A stretch of 64,000 nucleotides of DNA from SZUA-448 sp964602475 (GTDB lineage Bacteria > Bacillota > Clostridia > Lachnospirales > Lachnospiraceae), in NCBI GenBank assembly GCA_964602475.1, contig CAZRRN010000007.1, positions 1 to 64,000 of the forward strand, written 5' to 3'. Below, in pieces: positions 54,917 through 61,966 of the stretch (positions within the stretch are counted from its first letter, which is position 1; each line of letters begins with the position of its first letter). The notes under the pieces were generated by a model. The model had not been told where the DNA came from. It ran no database searches and worked only from the letters and a program-made list of their open reading frames with translations. Both the position numbers and the translations under genes were made by a program.

Positions 54917-55474
54917 TTCATATTGCTGTTGTAATAATGCACTTAGAACACTTCGGCATATCTCTACAATGTAAGAGCAGTCCGAGGAGAGTTTTTTTGC
55001 AGTGCAAAGATATTCGTTGTGAATGTCAGTAATCATTTTACTGAGATCTGCGGAGGAATCTGATGAACCCCCTGTAAAAAGTTTTTCGGGGACATCGCCC
55101 TTTACATAAGCCCGGAGTGCATATTTTAGCTCCTTTTCATAACGACAGTGCTCCTTCATAGTACCCGGATAACTGGCATTGTGCGGATAGGTACAGTAAT
55201 CAGCAAGGTAATGAGTTACGATTCCGAGCCGTATCCAGAACATGATACGGTCTTCCGTATGTTGTGCCAGCTCCTCTGACAATTTATCAAGAAGCGTCTG
55301 CAGAATATCAAAGGTACTGTCAATGTCATGTCTTCGGTAGATAAAGGAGGGGATACAGTCGGGAAGAAGGCTACCGACATAAAAGCTGCCGCGCCGCTGT
55401 TTTAGCTCGCATACACGGGAATCAAGATCGGAAAGCAGGTAGCGTGATAAGGAAATATGTGATTTTTTACGCAT
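54899..55474 (-). CDS. Zinc-dependent phospholipase C family protein
   Basis: A 191-residue helical protein of the zinc phospholipase C/nuclease-like family. It opens RKKSHISLSRYL, has YVGSLLPDCIPSF (about residues 36-48) and the metal-site-like THYLADYCTYPHN (about 87-99). Histidines and aspartates at these spots match the zinc ligands of the family. No signal peptide is seen, so it probably acts inside the cell on an unknown lipid or is not a lipase at all. The ATG at 55474 has GAGG six bases ahead. Its leader contains the 35-bp element shared with the MCP gene. Confidence 0.82.
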   Translation of the reverse strand: MRKKSHISLSRYLLSDLDSRVCELKQRRGSFYVGSLLPDCIPSFIYRRHDIDSTFDILQTLLDKLSEELAQHTEDRIMFWIRLGIVTHYLADYCTYPHNASYPGTMKEHCRYEKELKYALRAYVKGDVPEKLFTGGSSDSSADLSKMITDIHNEYLCTAKKLSSDCSYIVEICRSVLSALLQQQYEIAGIV

Positions 55475-55507
55475 TCTATACCTCATTATTTCTGCATGGT
55501 TTTAAGA

Positions 55508-55542
55508 GCATAACAGACTTTGTGACAAGCGCTGCGCAGGCA
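55508..55542. repeat. 35-bp leader element, copy 2
   Basis: GCATAACAGACTTTGTG and the following 18 bases match 1507-1541 at 27 of 35 positions. It lies 34 bases upstream of the minus-strand phospholipase start. On the minus strand TTTGTG and CACAAA could form a stem around it. Confidence 0.45.
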
Positions 55543-55551
55543 CAAATCTGC

Positions 55552-55575
55552 AAGCGAAAGATTAGTCTTTCGCTT
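55552..55575. other. Perfect short hairpin
   Basis: AAGCGAAAGA-ttag-TCTTTCGCTT, a 10-bp stem with a four-base loop, in the roughly 310-base divergent gap 55475-55787. It could be a terminator-like or operator element. Confidence 0.55.
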
Positions 55576-55715
55576 TAGCCTCATTTCTGCAAACTATTTC
55601 AGAACAAAACAGATTTTACTCTATTCTTATTACAAAAGCAAGAGAATGTTACTGGTAATAAAAAACTGCAGGCTGTGTTAGGTGCGTTACAAATCAATGT
55701 AAGATAAAAGTAAAA

Positions 55716-55744
55716 TTGACAAATGCAATTAAAAACAGTAATAT
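55716..55744 (+). promoter_or_regulatory. Promoter of pheA
   Basis: TTGACA (55716-55721), 17-base spacer, TAATAT (55739-55744), about 43 bases before the start. Confidence 0.7.
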
Positions 55745-55787
55745 CTTACACATGCAGCTATTCTAAATGTACCGTACGGAGGAAGTT

Positions 55788-56879
55788 ATGACCAAATTAG
55801 AGAAAGCCAGAAGCGAAATCAACCGGACAGACCGTGAAATGGCGGCACTGTTTTGCAGCCGCATGGAAGCGGTTCGTGAGGTTGCCGAATATAAAAAAGA
55901 AACCGGAATGCCGATTTATGATGAGAGCAGAGAACAGGAGCTTCTGCTTAAAAATTCATCCTATGTAGATAATAATGAGCTTCTTCCCTATTATATGAGC
56001 TTTATGGAGAACAATCTGAAGCTGTCGAGACGGTTCCAGCAGCGGCTTCTTAACGGACAGAAGATTGCATATAGTGGGGTGCCGGGTGCTTTCGCACAGA
56101 TTGCCGCAAGCCGGATTTTCCCACAGGGCAATGTAATACCCTGGCCGGATTTTAAAAGCGCTTATCAGGCGGTTGTCAGCGGAGAGTGTGACTGTGCCGT
56201 ACTTCCGATTGAGAACAGCTATGCAGGTGAAGTTGCACAGGTTATGGATCTGGCATTTTTTGGGCCGCTCTGCATCAACGGCATTTACCAGCTGGAGGTA
56301 AATCAGAATCTTCTTGCACTTCCGGGAGCAGGAATCGATGAAATCCAGAAGGTCATCAGTCATCCACAGGCGCTCGCCCAATGTGCAGAGTACATTTCGA
56401 AGAAGGGTTTTGAGTCGGAGGAATGCGCCAATACTGCGGTTGCGGCACAGCAGGTGGCAGAGAGAGGATGCCGCGAGCTTGCAGCCATTGCAAGTGAAGA
56501 AACAGCGGCATTGTATGGATTGTCTGTTCTGGCTCGGGAAATAAACGAAAGCAGTACAAATCTTACCAGGTTTGCGGTATTTTCCAGAGTGCAGAACCAG
56601 CCGGCAGCGCAGGATAATCATTTTATTATGTTTTTTACGGTAAATAATGAAGCAGGAGCATTGAGCCGGGTAACTTCAATTATCGGTGAGAATGGTTTTA
56701 ATCTGAAGGCACTCCGCAGTCGGCCGACAAAAAAATTAATGTGGGATTATTATTTTTATGCAGAAGGGGAAGGCAATCCGGATAGCGAGAACGGAAGAAA
56801 AATGCTCGAACAGCTGAAGCAATGTACCGGAAAGGTACGGATTATCGGAAGCTTTACGAAAGAAACCATTCTGAAATAA
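55788..56879 (+). CDS. pheA: Bifunctional chorismate mutase / prephenate dehydratase
   Basis: Makes phenylpyruvate for phenylalanine synthesis. The 363 residues hold an AroQ-type chorismate mutase helix bundle (about 1-85; INRTDREMAALFCSRM, REVAEYK), a prephenate dehydratase domain (about 90-265; SGVPGAFAQIAA and the catalytic NLTRFAVFSR) and a C-terminal ACT domain (about 275-355; NNEAGALSRV) for feedback inhibition. GGAGG stands before the ATG at 55788. It is a single-gene unit by its own promoter. Confidence 0.95.
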   Translation: MTKLEKARSEINRTDREMAALFCSRMEAVREVAEYKKETGMPIYDESREQELLLKNSSYVDNNELLPYYMSFMENNLKLSRRFQQRLLNGQKIAYSGVPGAFAQIAASRIFPQGNVIPWPDFKSAYQAVVSGECDCAVLPIENSYAGEVAQVMDLAFFGPLCINGIYQLEVNQNLLALPGAGIDEIQKVISHPQALAQCAEYISKKGFESEECANTAVAAQQVAERGCRELAAIASEETAALYGLSVLAREINESSTNLTRFAVFSRVQNQPAAQDNHFIMFFTVNNEAGALSRVTSIIGENGFNLKALRSRPTKKLMWDYYFYAEGEGNPDSENGRKMLEQLKQCTGKVRIIGSFTKETILK

Positions 56880-56982
56880 GTCAGTTGAATATAAAAATAA
56901 AAGTTGACTTTATATGCAAGATTGTATACAATGATACAATCATACACGAACACAAAGTAAATTGTTTTGGTTGGAGGCAATT

Positions 56983-58380
56983 ATGCAGGATCGAAAAGTA
57001 TTTATGAACGAACACAATAACCTTTTATCTTTAGAGGAACATATGTATCCTCTGGTTGAAGTCGAGGAGCCGAACGTTTTCCGCAATCTTTTTCCGTATA
57101 CAGAGATTCCGAAGATTGCATTCAACGACAGAGTTGTTCCGCATAACATGCCCTCGGAAATCTGGATTACCGATACGACTTTTCGGGATGGACAGCAGTC
57201 GAGAGCACCCTATACTTCAGAACAAATTGTAACTATATATGATTATTTGCATCAGCTTGGAGGTCCGCGCGGTATTATACGACAGAGCGAATTTTTCCTG
57301 TACAGCAAGAAGGACAGGGATGCTGTATATAAATGCATGGAACGAGGTTACAAATTCCCGGAGGTGACCTCCTGGATTCGCGCAAGCAAGAAGGATTTTG
57401 AACTGGTCAAGGAGATCGGAATGAAAGAAACCGGTATTCTGGTCAGCTGTTCGGACTATCACATTTTCTATAAGATGAAGATGAGCCGTAAGGAAGCGAT
57501 GAACCATTATCTCAATGTGGTACGTGAGTGTCTGGAGACAGGAGTTGCACCGCGCTGTCATCTTGAGGACATCACCCGTTCGGATATCTATGGATTCGTT
57601 ATCCCGTTCTGTTTTGAGCTGACCAAGCTTGGAATCGAATATGGTATTCCGGTTAAGATACGTGCCTGTGATACCATGGGCTACGGGGTTAATTATCCGG
57701 GAGCTGTAATTCCAAGATCGGTACAGGGAATCATTTATGGGCTGATGACTCATGCCGGAGTGCCCTCGGAGCTGCTTGAGTGGCACGGACACAATGATTT
57801 TTATAAGGCAGTCAGCAATTCAACAACAGCGTGGCTTTACGGTGCCTGCGGCGTTAATACGAGTCTGTTCGGTATCGGAGAACGAACCGGGAATACTCCG
57901 CTTGAAGCGATGGTATTTGAATATGCACAGCTGCGTGGATCACTTGATGGCATGGATACAACGGTAATTACGGAGCTGGCAGATTATTTCAGAAATGAAC
58001 TTGGCTATAAGATACCGTCGAGAACTCCGTTTGTCGGTAAGAGCTTCAACGTAACCAGAGCGGGAATCCATGCAGACGGTCTACTGAAAAATGTAGAAAT
58101 CTATAACATTTTTGATACAGGCAAGTTTCTTAACCGTCCTCCGATTGTGTCGGTATCCAATACCTCAGGGCTTGCCGGAATTGCTCTCTGGATCAATAAT
58201 ACATATCAGCTGAAGGGCGAAAAGGCATTTGATAAAACTCATCCGTTGATTGGAAAACTGAAAGAAGCCATTGACAGGGAATATGATGAGGGCCGGATTA
58301 CGGTCATGACAGATAACGAGCTGTTTGCAATGATACACGAATTTGCGCCTGAATACGGTTTGTCTTTCCCAGAACTGTAA
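56983..58380 (+). CDS. HMGL-family acyl transferase (isopropylmalate/homocitrate/Re-citrate synthase type)
   Basis: A 465-residue enzyme of the alpha-isopropylmalate synthase superfamily that joins acetyl-CoA to a 2-oxo acid. WITDTTFRDGQQSRAPYT carries the first metal aspartate and arginine (about residues 62-79), and EWHGHNDFYKAVSNS (about 273) the metal histidines. GVNTSLFGIGERTGNTPLE is the conserved closing block. The C-terminal regulatory domain of LeuA is absent or short. Clostridial members of this type include Re-citrate synthase, so the product may be citrate; the substrate cannot be settled by eye. GGAGG precedes the ATG. A GntR regulator follows. Confidence 0.8.
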   Translation: MQDRKVFMNEHNNLLSLEEHMYPLVEVEEPNVFRNLFPYTEIPKIAFNDRVVPHNMPSEIWITDTTFRDGQQSRAPYTSEQIVTIYDYLHQLGGPRGIIRQSEFFLYSKKDRDAVYKCMERGYKFPEVTSWIRASKKDFELVKEIGMKETGILVSCSDYHIFYKMKMSRKEAMNHYLNVVRECLETGVAPRCHLEDITRSDIYGFVIPFCFELTKLGIEYGIPVKIRACDTMGYGVNYPGAVIPRSVQGIIYGLMTHAGVPSELLEWHGHNDFYKAVSNSTTAWLYGACGVNTSLFGIGERTGNTPLEAMVFEYAQLRGSLDGMDTTVITELADYFRNELGYKIPSRTPFVGKSFNVTRAGIHADGLLKNVEIYNIFDTGKFLNRPPIVSVSNTSGLAGIALWINNTYQLKGEKAFDKTHPLIGKLKEAIDREYDEGRITVMTDNELFAMIHEFAPEYGLSFPEL

Positions 58381-58433
58381 CAGAGAACAGGCAGCATTAC
58401 AGCTATGGGGCAGGAAGCTAAAAGAGAAGCGTA

Positions 58434-58457
58434 GTGTGAAGGAGAGATCTTTCACAC
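58434..58457 (+). promoter_or_regulatory. Palindrome before the GntR gene, possible operator or hairpin
   Basis: GTGTGAAGGA-gaga-TCTTTCACAC is a 10-bp inverted repeat with one G-T pair, located 19 bases before the regulator start. It could be its own binding site or an RNA hairpin. Confidence 0.45.
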
Positions 58458-58475
58458 ACAGAAATGGGGATATAT

Positions 58476-59144
58476 ATGGAAGAGCACGGGATACAACAGG
58501 ATATGGCGGAGAAGTATTCTCTGCGTGGACGAGTGTTCAACCGGATTCGTGAAGATATTCTTGCCGGGAAATACGAACAGAACGAAGAACTGAAGGAAGT
58601 GACAATCGGTCAGGAAATGGGAGTCAGCCGGACACCGGTTCGCGAAGCCCTTCGTCAGCTCGAACTCGAAGGACTGGTCAATATTATTCCGAATAAAGGA
58701 GCCTATGTAACCGGAGTATCGGAGAAGGATATTCATGATATCTATGTGATTCGTTCCTACCTCGAAGGCTTATGCGCCCGCTGGGCATGCGAGAAGATGT
58801 CAACTGAAGGACTAAAAGAGCTTGAAGAGGTTGTAGACCTGACAGATTATTTCATTACAAAAGGAAACACGGAGCAGATTGTCGAGCTGGACAACCGATT
58901 CCATGAGATTTTATACCGAACCTCAGAGAGCAAATGGCTGAACCATATGCTGAGTGATTTTCATCATTATGTGCAGCGTGTCCGAATGATTTCGCTCGGG
59001 GATGTATCACGGGCTCAAAAATCCAATCAGGAACACCGATCCATTGTGGAAGCTATCCGCAGCGGAGACAAAGAAGAGGCGGAACGCCTAGCACATGAGC
59101 ATATTATTCAGACAATCAGTAACTTAAATCGAAGAGGACTATAA
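58476..59144 (+). CDS. GntR-family regulator, FadR/FCD subgroup
   Basis: A 222-residue transcription factor. The N-terminal winged helix (about residues 15-75; EMGVSRTPVREALRQLELEGLV is the GntR signature, split here as SRTPVREALRQLE) is followed by the all-helical FCD effector domain (about 85-215) with metal-binding-type residues D and H in LDNRFHEILY and HRSIVEAI. FCD members often bind small carboxylic acids such as citrate or pyruvate. Placed directly after the HMGL-family enzyme, it may respond to its product. GGGG lies before the ATG at 58476; an ATG at 58464 is an alternative. Confidence 0.9.
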   Translation: MEEHGIQQDMAEKYSLRGRVFNRIREDILAGKYEQNEELKEVTIGQEMGVSRTPVREALRQLELEGLVNIIPNKGAYVTGVSEKDIHDIYVIRSYLEGLCARWACEKMSTEGLKELEEVVDLTDYFITKGNTEQIVELDNRFHEILYRTSESKWLNHMLSDFHHYVQRVRMISLGDVSRAQKSNQEHRSIVEAIRSGDKEEAERLAHEHIIQTISNLNRRGL

Positions 59145-59177
59145 AAAACGGAGTGAGAAAAATCACTCTGTTTTTTT
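59143..59177. terminator. Bidirectional terminator between the GntR and ABC-F genes
   Basis: AAAAAACGGAGTGA-gaaaaa-TCACTCTGTTTTTTT: stem with A-run and T-run, overlapping the end of the ABC-F gene. Confidence 0.88.
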
Positions 59178-61095
59178 ATTCACCGCTCATCAGCTGTTCC
59201 CACTGTTCTAACAGTGCTTCATTCTGTAAAGAAATTTCTTCTTTTCGTGCATTTAACTCCATCAGCTTGTGTGGATCTGTAAAATATGCTTCGTCAGTCA
59301 GCTTTTCATCAATGGAAGCATCCTCGGTTTCAAGAAGGTGAATCTGTTCTTCGACACGGGCAAGATCACTTTTCCGTTTGCGTTCCCGTGCCTGTTCTTC
59401 TTTTTGCTGCTGCCAGTCATTCCTTGGGGTACAAGGGATGGTGGAACAGGGGGAGCCACTTTCTGTTTTTTGTTCTGCAGGCGTAGCGACCTGTTCCTTT
59501 TTTTCCAGATAAAAATCATAATTACCGGGATAGTTTACTATTGTCTGCCGGGTAAGGTCAAGAATCCGTGTGGCCGTTTTATTGATAAAATATCTGTCGT
59601 GAGATACAAACAGAATTGTTCCTGTATAGCTGACCAGTGCGTGCTCTAAGATTTCCTTTGAGACAATGTCCAGATGATTGGTCGGCTCATCAAGAATCAA
59701 AAAGTTGGCTTCCGAGAGCATCAGCTTTGCAAGAGAAACCCGTCCGCGTTCTCCGCCGCTCAAGTCCCGAATCTGCTTAAATACATCGTCTCCGGTAAAA
59801 AGAAACGAAGCGAGTGTATTACGTACCTTTGTGTTATTCATATCAGGATAGCTGTCCTGAATCTCTTCAAAGACGGTTTTATCCGGGTCAAGAACCTGCT
59901 GTTCCTGGTCGTAATAACCGATGTGCACCTTAACACCGGGACGAAGTTCTCCGCTGTCCGGTGTAAGAAGCCCCATGATGATTTTCAGCAGGGTGGATTT
60001 TCCGGTTCCGTTGCCGCCGATAAGAGCGACCCGTTCTCCGCGCTTGATTTCAAAGGAAACATTCCGGAAAAGTGTCAGCTCTCCGTATGATTTGCTTAGA
60101 TTCACACCGGCAAGGACATCATTACCGCTTACGATACTTGGTTCGAGACTCAGATTCATTTCGGAATCCACAGTAACCGGACGTTCGATACGATCGATTT
60201 TATCAAGCAGTTTTTCACGGCTTTCTGCACGTTTGATGGATTTCTCCCGATTAAAGGAACGAAGCTTTGCAATGACTTCCTCCTGATGCTTGATGTCACG
60301 CTGCTGATTCAGATAATGATGCAGTTCGATTGAGCGGAGCTGCTCCTTCTTTTCGGCATAAGCGGAATAATTCCCCTCATAGGTGTGAGAGGTTTTATTT
60401 TCCAGTTCAATCACCTTTGTCACAATTCGGTCAAGAAAATACCTGTCGTGTGCAACAATGATGACTGCTCCCTGATAATTGAGAAGATAGGTTTCCAGCC
60501 AGGCAATTGATTCCATATCAAGGTGATTGATCGGTTCGTCAAGTAATATAACATCGGGATTCAGCAGTAAAAGACGACCGAGTGCAAGCCTCGTTTTTTG
60601 CCCGCCGGAAAGTGTACTGATACTTTTAGTAAAATCCTCCTCATTAAATCCGAGTCCCTTTAAGACACCCACCACCTTACTACGATAGGCATAGCCTTCC
60701 TCCTGTTCAAATTCATGGGTAAGGCGCGTATAAGAGGAAAGCATCTGTTCGAGGGCATCTCCTTCGGCGGATTTCATATCAAGCTCCAGGCGGCGAAGCG
60801 CTTCCTCTTTTCGGAGAAGCTCTGCTTTTACCGAAAGCATTTCGTCATAAACGGTTTTCTGTGAAACAAGATCCTGATGTTGTGACAGGTATCCAAAGCT
60901 TGCTCCCTTGGCAAGCACCACCTCGCCCTCATCGGGTGTAAGCTCACCGATAATAATTTTCAATAGGGTGGACTTTCCGGCACCGTTAATGCCGACAATC
61001 GCAGCTTTTTCGTGCTCATTGACAAGAAACCCGACATGCTCAAGAACAGCTTCTGCGCCAAAGGCCTTTGATATATTATAACAGGATAAAATCAT
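59176..61095 (-). CDS. ABC-F family ATPase (YdiF/Uup-like)
   Basis: A soluble protein with two ABC domains that acts on the ribosome in this family. The first domain has GINGAGKST, LSGGQKTRLALG and LLDEPINHLD (about residues 35-190). The second has GGNGTGKST, LSGGERGRVSLA and LILDEPTNHLD (about 345-510), joined by the charged helical linker typical of ABC-F. A C-terminal coiled-coil extension (about 550-639) follows. It has no membrane part. GGAGG precedes the ATG at 61095; an upstream frame to 61173 is not supported. The antibiotic-resistance type of ABC-F cannot be claimed. Confidence 0.93.
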   Translation of the reverse strand: MILSCYNISKAFGAEAVLEHVGFLVNEHEKAAIVGINGAGKSTLLKIIIGELTPDEGEVVLAKGASFGYLSQHQDLVSQKTVYDEMLSVKAELLRKEEALRRLELDMKSAEGDALEQMLSSYTRLTHEFEQEEGYAYRSKVVGVLKGLGFNEEDFTKSISTLSGGQKTRLALGRLLLLNPDVILLDEPINHLDMESIAWLETYLLNYQGAVIIVAHDRYFLDRIVTKVIELENKTSHTYEGNYSAYAEKKEQLRSIELHHYLNQQRDIKHQEEVIAKLRSFNREKSIKRAESREKLLDKIDRIERPVTVDSEMNLSLEPSIVSGNDVLAGVNLSKSYGELTLFRNVSFEIKRGERVALIGGNGTGKSTLLKIIMGLLTPDSGELRPGVKVHIGYYDQEQQVLDPDKTVFEEIQDSYPDMNNTKVRNTLASFLFTGDDVFKQIRDLSGGERGRVSLAKLMLSEANFLILDEPTNHLDIVSKEILEHALVSYTGTILFVSHDRYFINKTATRILDLTRQTIVNYPGNYDFYLEKKEQVATPAEQKTESGSPCSTIPCTPRNDWQQQKEEQARERKRKSDLARVEEQIHLLETEDASIDEKLTDEAYFTDPHKLMELNARKEEISLQNEALLEQWEQLMSGE

Positions 61096-61216
61096 TACAT
61101 TTCCTCCGTGATTGATTAGGCAGCTTTCAACCCAGATGGGTCGGCAAAAACTCATATGCGATAATAACGGCATTTAATTTACAAAGATTATAAATTGGTG
61201 GTAACAACAACTAAAT

Positions 61217-61245
61217 AGTATATCGGAGCAAAATAAAACTGTCAA
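61217..61245 (-). promoter_or_regulatory. Promoter of the ABC-F gene
   Basis: Minus strand TTGACA (61240-61245), 17-base spacer, TATACT (61217-61222). The 310-base gap 61096-61405 holds this and the divergent cytidine deaminase promoter. Confidence 0.7.
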
Positions 61246-61327
61246 TAACGGGAAGTCGGAAATTAATATTGCAGATGAGCGGAGATACAGCAGAGCAAAT
61301 CCACAGGGATGGATTCGCCGTGCTTAC

Positions 61328-61356
61328 TTGAAATCCCCTTGAATACAGTATATAAT
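61328..61356 (+). promoter_or_regulatory. Promoter of the cytidine deaminase gene
   Basis: TTGAAA (61328-61333), 17-base spacer, TATAAT (61351-61356), about 50 bases before the start. Confidence 0.65.
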
Positions 61357-61405
61357 GCTTTGATAGGAAGCAGATGAATGCTTCCGGTATGGATGGAGGT
61401 ATAAC

Positions 61406-61921
61406 ATGGACAGAGAAAAAGAAAGGACACTTCCGGCCTGCAGAAAATCTTCCGAAGTTGTTCCTGTAGGGACAAAGAAACCGCCGGTCAGCGAAGCAAT
61501 CAGTGACCTGACCTGTAGAAATCTGATTCATGCAGCATTCGGCGCAATGGAAAATGCCTATGTACCGTATTCTGGCTTCAAGGTCGGAGCAGCGCTGCTG
61601 GCAAAGAACAAGACCGTGTTTACCGGCTGCAATATTGAAAATGCTGCTTACGGACCGTCAAACTGTGCAGAACGGACAGCGATATTCAAGGCAGTGAGTG
61701 AAGGAGTCAGGAATTTTGCTGCAATTGCAATCGTCGGCGGTTCAGAAGGAACAGTGACAGAGCTTTGTCCGCCCTGTGGTATCTGTCGTCAGGTAATGGC
61801 GGAATTCTGCATTCCGGATGATTTTTATATTATTCTTGCAAAATCAGAAGAGGATTACTGGATTTATACACTGGAGGAGCTATATCCGATGGGGTTTTGT
61901 GCAGCAAATCTGCATAAATGA
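61406..61921 (+). CDS. cdd: Cytidine deaminase
   Basis: Deaminates cytidine and deoxycytidine in pyrimidine salvage. The zinc site is NCAERTA (about residues 86-92, with the proton-shuttle glutamate) plus PPCGICRQ (about 122-129, two zinc cysteines), the all-cysteine tetrameric form. The core begins near residue 36 (CRNLIHAAFGAMENAYVPYS); the first 35 residues are an extra, basic, low-complexity extension not present in the family and of unknown purpose. GGAGG six bases before the ATG supports this start. The DUF4011 gene follows 45 bases later. Confidence 0.94.
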   Translation: MDREKERTLPACRKSSEVVPVGTKKPPVSEAISDLTCRNLIHAAFGAMENAYVPYSGFKVGAALLAKNKTVFTGCNIENAAYGPSNCAERTAIFKAVSEGVRNFAAIAIVGGSEGTVTELCPPCGICRQVMAEFCIPDDFYIILAKSEEDYWIYTLEELYPMGFCAANLHK

Positions 61922-61966
61922 TTATCAAGTTATGAGGAGGTATGGGCTGAAGGCTCAGAGGAAAGT

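Noticed and set aside
59176..61095. ABC-F protein as an antibiotic-resistance determinant
   Set aside because: Its architecture fits the housekeeping YdiF/Uup-like group; resistance cannot be inferred from the sequence by eye.
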